Below, piece after piece: positions 1 through 10,647 of a stretch of 53,740 nucleotides of DNA. The translations under genes were made by a program, and so were the position numbers. Under the pieces are notes generated by a model. That model did no database searches, had not been told where the DNA came from, and saw nothing but the letters and a program-made list of their open reading frames with translations. Within the stretch, counting starts at the first letter, position 1. Every line of letters starts with the position of its first letter. The stretch covers positions 1 to 53,740 of the forward strand of contig LVLI01000393.1 of assembly GCA_001687465.1 (NCBI GenBank). The letters run 5' to 3'. Origin of the DNA: Halocafeteria seosinensis (Eukaryota > Sar > Bigyra > Bicosoecida).

Positions 1-12
1 AGCAAGACGTAC

Positions 13-184
13 ACACACACAAATGTGACAGATAGCCCACCGGCCGGGAAGTTGACCACATCCTCTTAACGAGGAGCGGTAAGCGCCCGTGTTAAGCAGC
101 GACGGGCCCGCTGTTCCTGCAGCCTTGCTGACATGCGCCGTGGGGGAACACAGCACTGGTTAAGCTCAGGAGGCATCGGGGGAG
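13..184 (+). repeat. 172-bp dispersed direct repeat, left copy
   Basis: This stretch is repeated at 53539-53710 in the same orientation, with four substitutions and no gaps by my alignment (about 98% identity). It begins in a short CA run and ends just after the first 17 codons of the ADP-ribosyltransferase-like gene at 133. It therefore contains that gene's presumed 5' untranslated region and start codon. Inside it, a donor-like GTAAGC at 80 and a CTGCAG ending near 123 could bound a 44-nt leader intron; the right copy has GTATGC instead. A stem (GCCCGT/ACGGGC, 11-nt loop) lies at about 87-109. A 50-bp inverted piece of the left part of this repeat also occurs at 29793-29842. It could be the end of a mobile element or a conserved 5' module of a gene family. 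Confidence 0.85.
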
Positions 185-1602
185 TGACGAAGGCTCTTCA
201 TAGTGGGTTGGACCGCCTTTATTTGGAATTGAATGGAGGGTCAGAACTATGGCGTTTTCTATATCTTGATGATCTGAACTCAGTAGATATTCCGAAGATC
301 TTGTATGATAGACATCTTGAAAAATCCCAGCCCCTTCAGCTACAATTGATCGCCAAAGTGCTGGCCGACCTAGGGTTTGAAGAGGAAGAGGAGGAATATA
401 GCTTTAGTTATCCTTCTGGGAAACTGTTCATTGCATTTGCGTGGAGCAAAGAATTCTTCAATTTTGTGTATCCGCAAATCACGGAGAGTTTAAGAAACCA
501 GTTCGCTCATGAGTGTAGGCCACACTTGCGCGTTTTGTCATTGACGAAAGAGAAACTACGGGAGAGTGTAACAATGGTCTTCAAGGACGGATGTGTTTCT
601 GAGCGTCAGCTAGATACGATGGCTGATCGAATGATGGAACCGAGTCATTTACCATCGAGCCCGGAGGGCATTGTCTGTTTGGATTTAATAGCTCCGGTCG
701 TCCGTGACCTCATTGGATGCGAACGCTTGCCTGTAGACGAGCTGCAGGAAACGCTTCAGCCACACATTCTTGCCGGGTTACAATACATTGAAGAGCACGG
801 GGACGAATACTACGGTCATGGCGGCGGTCCCGCATATTGGGCGTCTGTAGTGCTACGACATGCGTTGTTTAGCGCGACGTTGCCACCCTGGTGCCAAGGT
901 ACAGCCGCAAAGTCTTCTCAAGTTGCAACTGAAGACAAGAGCTATTCGTTTGTAGTGGCCCATTGGTCTCTAGAGGGTTTGCAGGCATCGAAAGTGAACA
1001 AAGTTGAGGAACTACGAAGGTTTGCCGAACAAACACTGGCGGAATTCGGTCTCGCCGAAGGATACGAGATGTTCTACCATGGCACCGCCGCCAGCTTGAC
1101 AGAAGCAATCGTAACGTCGCCCACGGAGTCGAGAGGCACGGAGGAAAACCGACTAGATCTAGGAGATAGACTCTACACTTCTTCGGATATCGCAGTGGCT
1201 TCTCAGTGGGCATGCCAGAAATTTGCACCCTCATCTTCAGAACTCCCGGTTGTAATTGGATTTGCGGTCCCCACGAGGGCTTTCAAAGAGCTCCATGGAT
1301 CTATTTTCGGTGTTGAGGACACCGACGCCTGGAAAGGAGTCATCTATACGTTTCATTATGGAACACGGAAGGACCAGACGCCTTATCGGGATCAAGCATA
1401 CATAACCTCCCCAGTGTGTGTCGTACCTCGGCAGTTTCGCGTGGCCAACCGGGTACACGTCCAAGATTTCACACGATCCAGTCAAGCTAAGACAGTTTGT
1501 GGTAACATCCATGTCGCATTCCAAACGGCGTTTAATGCGGAGGGGCTAGACGTTCTTGCGGATGTATCTACACCACGAGTGGTGTTTGTGCTGCATAATT
1601 AA
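133..1602 (+). CDS. ADP-ribosyltransferase-like (DUF3990-like) protein, hypothetical
   Basis: One uninterrupted frame of 489 codons. Residues from about 313 read FYHGT, then LDLGDRLYTSSD and an AxxWA-like segment (ASQWA). This order resembles the YHG...LDFGxGFYTT...A.xWA pattern of DUF3990 and related ADP-ribosyltransferase-fold proteins. I could not place a catalytic glutamate with certainty. The N-terminal 300 residues are not recognisable, and no signal peptide or membrane segment is seen. The start codon and first 17 codons lie inside a 172-bp repeat whose right-hand copy encodes a nearly identical leader (MRREGTQHW there, MRRGGTQHW here) that then diverges. The true start could be downstream of this leader. 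A role in ADP-ribosylation is inference from the motif order only. Confidence 0.6.
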   Translation: MRRGGTQHWLSSGGIGGVTKALHSGLDRLYLELNGGSELWRFLYLDDLNSVDIPKILYDRHLEKSQPLQLQLIAKVLADLGFEEEEEEYSFSYPSGKLFIAFAWSKEFFNFVYPQITESLRNQFAHECRPHLRVLSLTKEKLRESVTMVFKDGCVSERQLDTMADRMMEPSHLPSSPEGIVCLDLIAPVVRDLIGCERLPVDELQETLQPHILAGLQYIEEHGDEYYGHGGGPAYWASVVLRHALFSATLPPWCQGTAAKSSQVATEDKSYSFVVAHWSLEGLQASKVNKVEELRRFAEQTLAEFGLAEGYEMFYHGTAASLTEAIVTSPTESRGTEENRLDLGDRLYTSSDIAVASQWACQKFAPSSSELPVVIGFAVPTRAFKELHGSIFGVEDTDAWKGVIYTFHYGTRKDQTPYRDQAYITSPVCVVPRQFRVANRVHVQDFTRSSQAKTVCGNIHVAFQTAFNAEGLDVLADVSTPRVVFVLHN

Positions 1603-2010
1603 CGAGAAACGATTTTCTAAAAAATCTCGCCTGAGAATCCTCTCGTCCCAAGTAGGGGAGCAATTCACTTGCGATTTCTTGTGGATGTCCCAAGAGATGC
1701 AAACCGTATTTGTCCTGCCTCAGACAAATGTCGAAGTAGAATCCTGATGACGCAGCGCGCAGAAAACATCTTATCCGAATGCTTCAGTTTGTTAAGTGTC
1801 GAGGGAAGTGTCCCTACATGTATCGCATTACATCGCATTACATGACTGTAAGTTGCAATTTTGGCACCTTTATAACACGTAGATACCCCTAATATCACGG
1901 TATTGAAAATAGAGGAATTAATTATTCTGTATTGTATGCATCCATGATTACATGAAAGTACTAATCCATAATATATCCGGAGTGCCGGTACAATTGGTAG
2001 GTAGGTAGTA
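1603..2010. other. Intergenic spacer between ART-like gene and MFS gene
   Basis: A 408-bp spacer with no convincing coding exon. It contains a short tandem-like repeat (CATCGCATTACAT-type units near 1821-1845) and becomes AT-rich toward 1900-1980. The promoter of the MFS gene at 2011 is presumably here, but no defined element could be identified. Confidence 0.5.
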
Positions 2011-3799
2011 ATGAATCCATACCATAGTCCCGAGGAGGACGGCGGCGATACTGCACCTCAGAAAGCACCCTTGGTGGATAAGAACGGCGGACATGAGGAA
2101 CAACACTACACGGTATACCCAATCCGCTGGTGGATTCTCACCCTGTATTGCTTCGCCAATTTCCTGAATGCCTATGAATGGATCAGTTTTGCCGCGATCA
2201 GCAACTATGCTGAGGATTTCTACGACGTGCCCTCCTCCGCAGTAAATGGATTCTCAGTTATCTTTATGGCTGGATATTTCCCTGGAGCCCTCTTGAGTAT
2301 TTTCTCAGCGTACGTCAGATGTATACTGCCGATGTTGGCCGGTGTTTGGTTACCATGTGTCGTTCATGCATGCACTGCAGAGAGCAATTCGGTGCAAGGA
2401 AGAGTCTAATCATGGGTACTATGGGCAACTTCCTCTGTGCAGCAATACGTTATGTCGCGTCATATATACCAGTCGAAAACAATGGAAGGTATATTGTTAC
2501 TTTATTTGGGCAGCTATTCGGTGCGATATCCCAGCCATTTTTTATGAACCTACCATCGACACTGGCGGTCAAATGGTTTCCCAGCCACCAACGGGAAATT
2601 GCCACAAGCATTGCTGCACTCATCAATCCTCTAGGTACGTGGAATACATTTCTCCGAGAACTATTTCTTGAAGACCGTAGCAAAGAGTGTACATTTGTTT
2701 GCAGGAAACGCGGCGGGGTCCCTCGTTCCAAGCTTGATGGTATCGCAAGCCGCAGATGTACGCAGCTCGCTGCTCCTGCAACTAGGACTAGCAACCGCAA
2801 GCGCCATATTGATGATCATCTTCATGAAGGAACGTCCTCTCTCTCCACCGAGCGCTGCTGCAGCACTACGGGAAGAGGAAGAAAAACAAACAAGTGACGA
2901 CACCGTCGAAACAGTACATATAAACCAGAGTGACGACAGTATCACCGATGAATTCATATCTTCATCTCCTGGGACCCGTGCCGACAGTCCAGGCCTAGCA
3001 ACGCTAAAGCACGTGCTCAGCAATTGCGTTCATCTTCTAAAACAAAAGAATTTCTTGCTGCTACTAATTGGCTTCTCCGTCGGGTTGGGATTGTTCAATG
3101 CTTTTATCACGTTGATTGAGCAAATCGTTGCACCTTGTAACTACACTTCGTCTAACGCTGGAATTTTTAGTGCTGTGTTGATAGTATCTGGATTGGTCGG
3201 GGCTGTCATTGCCGGAGCAATACTTGAGAAAACGAAGGCACTGATCGAAGTGTTGAAGGCCATGGTCATCATTTCATTCATTGGTATAGCAACGGTTTTA
3301 CTGCTCCTTAGACCTGACATGTTTCCCTACCTAACAGCCGCGTTCGCGATTATGGGGCTAGCAATATTGCCCTTGCTTCCCGCTTGTATGGAGAACGCCG
3401 CTGAGTAAGTAAACGTGACTGCCCATATCTCAACGTACTTCCGGCGGTATTATGTTCTCTGTATTTACAGGATGACTTATCCGGTACACGAGGACACATC
3501 CACGGCTCTACTTATCGGGGGAGGACAGGTGGCAGGTATAATAATGTCATTCACGATACCGCAGTTATCAGAGAAACACTGCAGCACAGTCTTCACCCCC
3601 TCTAGCATCTTCATTATAGGTATGACCGCGGTAAGTCAACCTTCTTGCTGCTTGTCCCCATCATTCCTTCCATATACATCCGCTACCCTTTCAGATTGCT
3701 CTAACTTGCTTCCTATTCATCAAAAAGGATTATCGAAGAATGAAAGCTGAAGACTCTTATACAGCAAAACATGCTGACGACAGCCGCCTACAACCTTGA
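2011..3799 (+). CDS. MFS transporter, FLVCR/SLC49-like
   Basis: Five exons join in frame: 2011-2309, 2381-2634, 2705-3404, 3471-3630 and 3695-3799, giving 505 residues with introns of 64-71 nt. The protein has about 12 hydrophobic segments split by a polar central loop rich in E, D and S (encoded around 2870-2990), the usual MFS layout. The segment MTYPVHEDTSTALLIGGGQV in exon 4 matches the TYPVpEgTSsgLl motif of the FLVCR (SLC49) family, and the QFGARKSL loop after TM2 fits the MFS signature loop. Family members are plasma or organelle membrane carriers linked to heme, choline or ethanolamine; the substrate here cannot be told. The last 12 nt overlap the 3' end of the convergent gene ending at 3788. 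Confidence 0.85.
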
Positions 3800-4928
3800 T
3801 CGGCGCCAATGGCGATACAAATGCATTGATAGCAAGAATGCTGCCGTTGTCAAAAGCACTTTCAGCTTCTCTTCGCCAAATATCGTCTTTAGCTGTTGAA
3901 GTATCTTCTTTGCTTTCCAAACAGTATTGCTCCTATTTAACAGATACAGTATGAGACTTTCGTTTGCGCGAGGGGTGTCGATGAAATTCGCACTATCGTT
4001 TCGTGGATCGACAGCAGTAGTTTCTTCGCCAGAAGCATCAACAGGGAGTTCCTTCCGCTCATAAAGGAAAACCAGTAGAATGCAAGCAGAAAGTGCTAGT
4101 CGGACAGCTTTCGTATTCTTGGATGCAGCAGATAATATAGTCTGGACTCCCCATGCCAGTGAGACTATCATTCCCACCTGTCTTATCTTCCCCGAATAAA
4201 ATCCATTCCAGACAGAATTTACAACCTGCTGTACGCGCTTTTGGGCGAGGATCCTAAAGAGTGTTTCTGCCCATTTCGGATCAACATCGGAATTGGTGTT
4301 GTTGCCGGCGGACGACTCCTGTTCAGCCATTGTTGTATCAGATTCAGGAAGTAACACCCCCCGAAGAAATCCTGGCAAAAAATGAACTAATCCAGGCTTC
4401 ATGATTTGATTTCGAAATGGCCGAGGTGCACTGTCCAAGTAGAGTTTGGTTTCGCTCTCTGTGAGACCCAACAACAACGGAGCGTATTGCTTCAACTTGT
4501 TGCTTAACGTTGCATCTTTCATCCAGTCCAAGAGAGTTCTGTATAACCAAGAAGTAGGTAAACAATATAACAAAATAAATGTATACTGTCTAGAAAATGT
4601 TGCTCGTTTGGTAGGAGGAGCTAGATACTTACTGGTGTAGCAGCTGCTCCTGGATTCCATCCGGCAAGTATCGAATTAAACCCCTTTTCCTAAAGCGTTT
4701 CCAATGCAAATAGACCCCAGCACCCACAGCACATACTCCCACGAGTAGTGCGCACAAGGACTGGAACGATAATGTGAGCCACAGGAAGAGAAAGAGAAAG
4801 CTAAAGCCCCCTAAAACGAGCATATCCGCGCCATCCATTCTGCGGTATCCATGTTTTACCTCGGTCGTGCGCTGGAGCGCTTGCATAATAGCGTCTCCCA
4901 CTGCTTTAGACGTTGTTCGAGTATCCAT
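3788..4928 (-). CDS. Hypothetical multi-pass membrane protein
   Basis: Two exons, 4928-4633 and 4538-3788 (94-nt intron, GTAAGT donor), encode 348 residues. No known family was recognised. Two adjacent hydrophobic segments lie at about residues 35-75 (VLGGFSFLFLFLWLTLSFQS and the next stretch). They are followed by a soluble helix-rich part with a PRPFRNQIMKPGLVHFLPGF segment, then a polar acidic linker, two more hydrophobic segments (around SLAWGVQTI and ALSACILLVFLY) and a basic tail (HLYRHWRRSRL). The basic C-terminus after the final hydrophobic segment could face the cytosol. The gene is convergent with the MFS transporter and overlaps its stop by 12 nt. Organelle membrane location is possible but unsupported. 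Confidence 0.7.
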
Positions 4929-5716
4929 ACTGTTTTCTGTGATACGGGACTAAGCACATGGCCTTCGAGACATCCACACAATCCATTCCAGGGTGAAATT
5001 AACCTGCGGCTATAACTCATCCAGTAGGAGCGGAAGCTGAGTGTGAACTTCCAGTCTGGGAATCCTGGGAATTCAGGCTGGAATCCATTGTAATTATGAC
5101 TGTGGCTCAGCAACAGTAGTAATGTAGTGTACATGGTTTATTCAGTATCACGTATACTTCAGAAGTGCTTTTTGAGCTTCAGTGGGTTGTTTCTTGCAGT
5201 CGTGTATTAGTAACAGTATTACACAAGGATGTACCTAGTCTACTCGCGGAAGTCTTATCTGTCTCTGGTTCTACACAGTAGTGCGTAAATATGCGTATCT
5301 CACCGGTGCTTGTTTCCTCGTTAGTTGTTTTGTACGAGATCTTGGTCTGCAACCATTTCCTTTTTCGGCCCAAGACAGCTCTGGATAATGCTTAGTGTTG
5401 CAGTTGCTTGAATATCAACTACGTTCTTCATAGCAAGTAGGCCATTACCAATGTACATTACGTCCCCATACACCAATGTGTAACTTACATCATGAAAGCT
5501 GTGCTGATATTAGTGAGCGAACAAGTTTTCCAGGTTGAAGTACCGTAAACGGTCCCACTGGCCACACATTTGTGATCCTTTGCCAGAGTGGTGGACGTTA
5601 GAACGTGTACTTAGCCGGGCTAGTTTGTTCAGTGTCATCCACAGACTGCGCTGGAGGGAAGCTTATGTATCCAATTTACTAGTAGTAGCTGATAATTCAA
5701 CCGTATCACAATCACA
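4929..5716. other. Divergent intergenic region
   Basis: A 788-bp gap between two divergently transcribed genes (the membrane protein on minus and the coiled-coil gene on plus). Short open frames exist here, but none has an intron structure, motif or composition that supports a gene, and I see no tRNA or snRNA signature. It likely holds both promoters. Confidence 0.5.
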
Positions 5717-7138
5717 ATGAAGCGAACTCCTAGAAAGGATCACAAGGATAAACAACGTATTCAGAGATATGAAGAACAAATAAGTGAGCTCTCAGACGAC
5801 TTGATGCAAGCAAGGGAAGACAATGAGGATATGAACAAACAACTCAAAGAAGCCCGATCCGAAATACAAGCATTGCAAACACGGCTAGAACGCCAGGAAA
5901 GCCACGCTACGTTAATGGTGAGAAGTGCTCCCCCTTACAAGCGCCAACCAAGAAAAAAACCATCGTCTATCCATGCAGCAAAATCTGACGGAGCAAGAAT
6001 ACGAAGCAAAATTAGAATCGATGCAATATCAGATAGATCTGCTTCAGCAACGTCTACACTCAGCCGAGGCTTCTGAAGCTTGCGTTGACGTACTTGAACA
6101 GGAACGGCAATCCCTCACCAAACGGGTACTGGAATTGCTGCAGCAAGTTGAAAAGACCGACAGGAAGCAGGCGGAAGAAGTTCATAGATTACGGACGAAT
6201 AAGGATAGTGCAGTCAGGGCATTCGAAGTTACATTTAGCACAATGCTGGAAAAAATCATGGATCAAAGTGACGAGAGAGCACAACAGCAAATATCTTCCA
6301 ACATAAAGGTAGGTACTCACTCAACCGGCGAAACGATGAACCTCGTGTGGGTCCTTAGCCTACCTTGTGCCGTACAGACTAAGCTGGCCGAGTATGAGCA
6401 AATCAAAAAGAGTGCTGAAACCGCAGAAGAAGCCGCGACAAGGTTGCTCGAAAAGTGCTCTAGGATTCAGAAGGAAAACCGTAGCCTGGTAAGCTGACCT
6501 CTGTTCAATGCTTGGGAGCACAACTACACAACTTAGCGAGAAATACTGCGTATGACCAAGCACAGAAGTTGGAAGTTGAAACGTTAACAAAATCAAACGA
6601 GAAATTGTTGGGTCGGCTTGTAAAGAAGAAACTATACCGGCAATCTGAGGACGTCGAGGGATTTATATCGAAGTATGGCCAATCTCTAAAGTCTCCAGAA
6701 GCTGGCGAAACAGGGGACAAGACCTCAGATATAGAGCAACGGAAAGAGAGAGAAGAGGTGACACATGTATACCCGAGTCGGGTCTCATGTTACGATTGGA
6801 CGGAGGGATACATACAGGTTAATGAGGAAGTTAAACATGAGGTTGCCGGCGATACAACGCCTGCAAGCGTAACGGAAACACCGACGCTGCGTCATCTGGT
6901 GGAAGTGGCCAAGAAAGTAAACAGCCAGAATCACGCAAAACTAGGCTCCGCTGAAGAGCCGACAATTTCAAATGAAATCTATGAACGCATACAGGAAAGG
7001 ATGAAAACTAAGTTAAAGGAAACCACTAATCTCCGCCCTCAGTCGGCTTCATCGCGGTTTCAAGAGACTGCAGGGCGCTTACAAAGGCAGTATCCCGTAA
7101 GAAGGCCCCAGTCTAGTCGTCGCTTACGGAGAAAATAA
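5717..7138 (+). CDS. Coiled-coil protein, hypothetical
   Basis: Four exons (5717-5917, 5979-6308, 6378-6488, 6566-7138) join in frame to 404 residues; introns are 61, 69 and 77 nt. The first two thirds are strongly charged, with heptad-like runs such as RIQRYEEQISELSDDLMQAR and LEQERQSLTKRVLELLQQVE, indicating a long alpha-helical coiled coil. The C-terminal third is less ordered and ends in a very basic tail (RRPQSSRRLRRK). No enzymatic motif, signal peptide or membrane segment is present. The pattern suits a cytoskeletal, centriolar or scaffold protein, but no specific homolog is recognised. The stop lies 7 bp from the stop of the convergent tetraspan/adhesin-like gene. Confidence 0.75.
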
Positions 7139-7145
7139 ACGATGA

Positions 7146-9819
7146 TTAAGAACGATCCCATTTTTCAATATGGATAGTAACATCCCCTTCTTGTGATACG
7201 ACGGAAATTTCTCCCGAATAAGGGCAATCACCGTTGTCTTCGCAATTGGCGTTCACCTGATCGACGATCTTCACGTCACCGTCTTTCTCTGATATCGGAC
7301 ATTTCTTCTCTCCATCTTCAGCGTCGAAGCCTTCACCAGTACATGTGATCGTACCTTCCGTCGCAATAGAGACTATACCGGCAAACTGGTTGAAGCTAAG
7401 ACTGACGGAACCTCGCCCACTTTCTACCTGCACCACACCGCGCTCGTTCATCCTTGTCCCTGTCAACTTGATGAAACCCTCTGTAGAAGATATACGGATG
7501 CCTTCGCTAGCTCGCAATCCGAGCCCTTGGATTGACCCTTCTTGGGTATCAAGTTCATAGTTTTCCATTTCTGTATCTCTGAGCTCAATCCGGCCTTTGA
7601 AACTGGTAGCTGCAAATGTCCCGCCTCCGTTCTTGGTATGCAGCTGTACATCTGTTACGAGAATTAAACTGTAATCAGTGGTTGCATGCATGTCACAGTT
7701 CCACAGTTTACAATTTTCAGCTGTTACTGCTCCCGTTTCTGTGGTAAACCGCACGTTCCCATCGTCAGAACCGAGTTTATTGGGGTCACAAGATGCATCC
7801 ATCTGCTCTATGAGGATCTGCCCTGCCTCTGTCTTTGCTTGCAGGCCATTACTTCCAGTAACCAGTCCCTTAAACTCAATAATACCGCCTTCGGTTTCAG
7901 CCCGAACCCGGTTGAAGCGGGGTCTGGAACTAAAGTCTGTAGACGTTAGGTCAATGTCCACTCCTGCTCGTCGGCCCTTGCCTGTCGTCAACAAGCCAGG
8001 AGTAGACATGCTGTCTTCGTGAGAGTTACCGCCGTAGATACTCGCGGCGGGTACGTGAATGGTTGTCTCCGCAGACTGGCAAGATATGTCAAAACCCAAT
8101 ACTAGAGTAGGTTCGGCTGGCTCCATTTCTAATCCATGAGAATTCATTTCAGGGTCGTGCTGAACTTCCTCTTCTTCAGACGGCCCCATACCACTTCGAA
8201 AGGCTCCAATTTCCACATCAAACAAAAAGTTGGTATTATCTTCGTCGATCTCTGCGCTTACTACCCCTCTAGTGAACATATTTCTATAGTGAACATTGTC
8301 CACTGAGGCGTTGAGAACTCTCTCATACGTTTCTGTGTGCTCACCAAATGTTGAGCATGAGGTAGAAAAGAACAGAGCGAGCGTTGACAGGCCTATCACG
8401 ATGAGCACTACCAAGATAATGCACACACAGCAGCATCCAATGACTCTTCTGCTCGTGGGACTCCCATATGTCCATTGTTGTTTCCACATGGTTCGGAAAA
8501 CATTCGGCCTGTCCTCTTTGGTATTTGTAAGTGCTTTTAGACCATCTTCCTCATTCTTCTTCTCCGTTTGCTTTTCTTTCAACGTGAAACGTAGCTGCCG
8601 GGATGCCCACCATTGAAACGAGAGCAGTAAACCAGCAATCAGACTTATGTAGCCTAGCGCTCGCAGGTTTGACTCGACAAACCGCTGAAACTGTTCTTTG
8701 TCATGCCTCCCACTGAACGAAGGAGGTAGCACCTGGCGGATGGATTCCCAATTGTCGTTGATATACCCCTCAATCTTATCTGCTTGCACAAGTGCACCGA
8801 TACCAAACCCAACGAAGAGTGCTGATAGAATCACTACAAATATCATGAAGAGTTTTATAATTCCACGGCTGTGAAGCGCAGCTCCGATGCAGCCGAGCAC
8901 GGAGAGCGCCACAACGAACACTCCCATTATAAACATTGCGAATGCCGTAACAGGTGCCTCCGCCGTCACAGCAGTATCGGCAACGAAGAGTGACGCCACA
9001 ATAAGAGCAACCCCTATCGGCAGAATGGTGGTATTTGTAGCCTGGAGGACAACAGTGTATGCCTTCTCTCTACTGGCCACTGTAGTGACGTTACTCATGG
9101 AGGAGAGGGAGAGAAGAAAGGAAAAAATGCACAGCCCACCAATGATGTAAGAGTTCATCGTCACAGTGTCTTTCGTGTCCTCTTTGTCAGCTGATGATCG
9201 CTCCTCTGAGTTTTTCTGCAACCGTGAATATTACTCCGAATGAAAGCGGAAGAAGTGGCTAAGCGGGATAGATGAAGACTTACATCGGCCAAAATTTCGT
9301 CCCAGTTGTTATCAATGTACGCTAGTGTACTATCCAGCAAGATGAAGAACAAGCCTCCAATCATGACGAATCCTAAGGAGAGGACTATGGAAAAAGAGTG
9401 GTACTGAACAATTTCATCCATGGGGAAAACATGTTGAGAGGACGTTATGATGCATGCTGAGATGTGAAAACGAGAGCACTTACAATCATCAAAGATGTCG
9501 TCTTCTTTCTTCCCACAGCCACGCAACCCAGCCCAGCGTTTAGAAAGAGGCCAAATGCAGCCAGAGTTGCTGCGTAAGTTAAGATTGTCGATTCACTGCC
9601 GTAGGAATCCGGGATGGCTTGGACTCCTTGGTACGCTAATCCAACGGCAGTGCCCATCATGAAAAAATCGACGAGCCGAACACATCTCTTTGACTGAGAT
9701 CTCCTGTCCTCCTCCTCTTGTTCCGCTGTCTTTTCATGTTCTTCGTCATGATAATTATCATCGGGAGGGGGCACAACGTGGCTCATGCCCTCATCCGCGT
9801 AGTAATCGTACTTCTGCAT
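7146..9819 (-). CDS. Tetraspan-like membrane protein with adhesin-like beta-repeat ectodomain
   Basis: Three exons (9819-9484, 9403-9284, 9215-7146) give 841 residues; introns are 80 and 68 nt. The N-terminal half has two related tetraspan-like modules. Each has hydrophobic segments followed by an aromatic/acidic loop: AYIDNNWDEILAD in the first, GYINDNWESIRQVLPPSFSG in the second. A further single hydrophobic segment (VCIILVVLIVIGLSTLALFF) precedes a large C-terminal domain of about 430 residues. That domain is built from short beta-repeats of the type GxIxLxxTxxExxELxTxEG, similar to the DUF4097 putative adhesin fold, with several Cys pairs near the end. The likely place is a membrane with the repeat domain outside. 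The start was taken at MQKYDYY because upstream in-frame sequence looks like leader. Role inferred: surface adhesion or membrane organisation. Confidence 0.75.
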
Positions 9820-10309
9820 TATAGCGCTTCTGTTTGTTTGTCGAACGATGCAATATAAAACAACAAAAGAAAGCGACAAGCTTCCTTTATGAGCGTGTAT
9901 GTGCAGTGTGTAAGTGGTAAAACCCGGGAATTGCTTCCACTGAGAGGGGATACCCGCCAAACGCCCTCTGTCACTTTACTGGTGTGGCATTTCGAGCGCA
10001 ACGCGATCCACACAGTCCCTACACCGCATGTGTAGATATATATTCTTTGCGTGTTTGATACAGTAGAGGGCGCTCAAAGACCGACAACAAGCCTTTCGTG
10101 TCGAACAGTCGGACTCGAACTGATCCTTGGCCTCTTCAAGTTGAAGTAGCACATCAGTTTTCACTCCGGCGGAATCCGGACCGGCTTCCGAAGCATTTGA
10201 ACCATATCGCTCGAGCGAGCTCAGCAGCAGTTGTATGCTTTGGTCCGTAAAGCTGGCGGTAGAGTGACCCCTCACAACAAGCAGGTAAAAGGTAAAAAAA
10301 AATTGAAGA
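9820..10309. other. Spacer between tetraspan-like gene and 5S rRNA; ATG-less open frame
   Basis: A 490-bp gap. The minus strand has an open frame from the 5S terminator to a stop at 9976, but it has no ATG. Its apparent N-terminal hydrophobic run is just the translated T-stretch of the 5S terminator at 10294-10302. The rest (for example LLLSSLERYGSNASEAG and a Cys-containing end) looks somewhat protein-like, and a GTAAAG donor-like site sits at its stop. A missing 5' exon cannot be excluded, but I do not call a gene. Confidence 0.4.
10294..10302 (-). terminator. Pol III T-run terminator of the 5S gene
   Basis: Nine consecutive T residues on the minus strand, beginning 7 nt after the predicted 5S 3' end. 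RNA polymerase III terminates at runs of four or more T, so this placement fits. Confidence 0.85.
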
Positions 10310-10429
10310 GTCAGCAGCACCTGGGCTTCCCGAGTGGTCCCCCACCTCAGTACTGACCAGGCCTAACGCAGCTTAACTAACGGAGTTCTGATGGGAGTCC
10401 GGTGTACTCTACGTAGTATGGCCGCTGAC
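10310..10429 (-). rRNA. 5S ribosomal RNA
   Basis: The minus strand reads as a 120-nt 5S rRNA. The 5' end GTCAGCGGCCATACTAC matches the eukaryotic GTCTACGGCCATACCAC start. It is followed by a CCCATCAGAACTCCG block, the box A region AGTTAAGCTGCGTTAGGCC (10378-10360), CTGGTCAGTACTG, and the box C region GTGGGGGACCACTCGGG (10345-10329). The 3' end GCTGAC pairs with the 5' GTCAGC to close helix I. Seven bases past the 3' end is a run of nine T (complement of 10294-10302), a standard RNA polymerase III terminator. The gene is a single dispersed copy between protein genes, not in a tandem array or rDNA unit within this window. Confidence 0.93.
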
Positions 10430-10582
10430 AATGAAGCAGTGGGAACTTTCCTTTATCTATACATTAGAGAAGTTCATCAAGTGGAAGGTAACCCAGAGGT
10501 GACCATTGCTACATCAAATGGAAGATTCATAACTGGGTACGACGGAGACGAATTGCATTGGCTGAGCCATTTGGCTCGGTAG
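10418..10582 (+). CDS. Possible small ORF, 54 codons
   Basis: A short frame starting MAADNEAVGTFLYLYIREVH and ending ELHWLSHLAR, lying between the 5S gene and the 3' end of WDR12. Its first 12 bases overlap the 5' end of the 5S gene on the opposite strand; a longer upstream start would lie wholly in antisense 5S sequence and is rejected. The composition is plausible for a small protein, but no family is recognised and there is no intron to support it. Weak call. Confidence 0.25.
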   Translation: MAADNEAVGTFLYLYIREVHQVEGNPEVTIATSNGRFITGYDGDELHWLSHLAR

Positions 10583-10647
10583 TAGTACCCTTGAGATACA
10601 GTCATCAGTGCATGGCCGTGTCCCTCTGCAGTACTGTCTGTACACAC

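Noticed and set aside
80-123. Resemblance of GTTAAGCAGCG in the 172-bp repeat to the 5S box A region, suggesting a 5S-derived SINE
   Set aside because: Only about 11 bases match; the rest of the 5S sequence, a box C and a tail are absent, so it is probably chance.
9976-10320. Minus-strand frame resembling a small secreted Cys-containing protein
   Set aside because: It opens with GTG, not ATG, inside the 5S gene, and its signal-peptide-like run is the translated Pol III T-run. The remaining part might be a fragment of something, but nothing supports a start or a splice.
10391-10420. Longer N-terminus for the small plus-strand frame (start at 10391)
   Set aside because: This part is antisense to the 5S rRNA, which fully explains the sequence.
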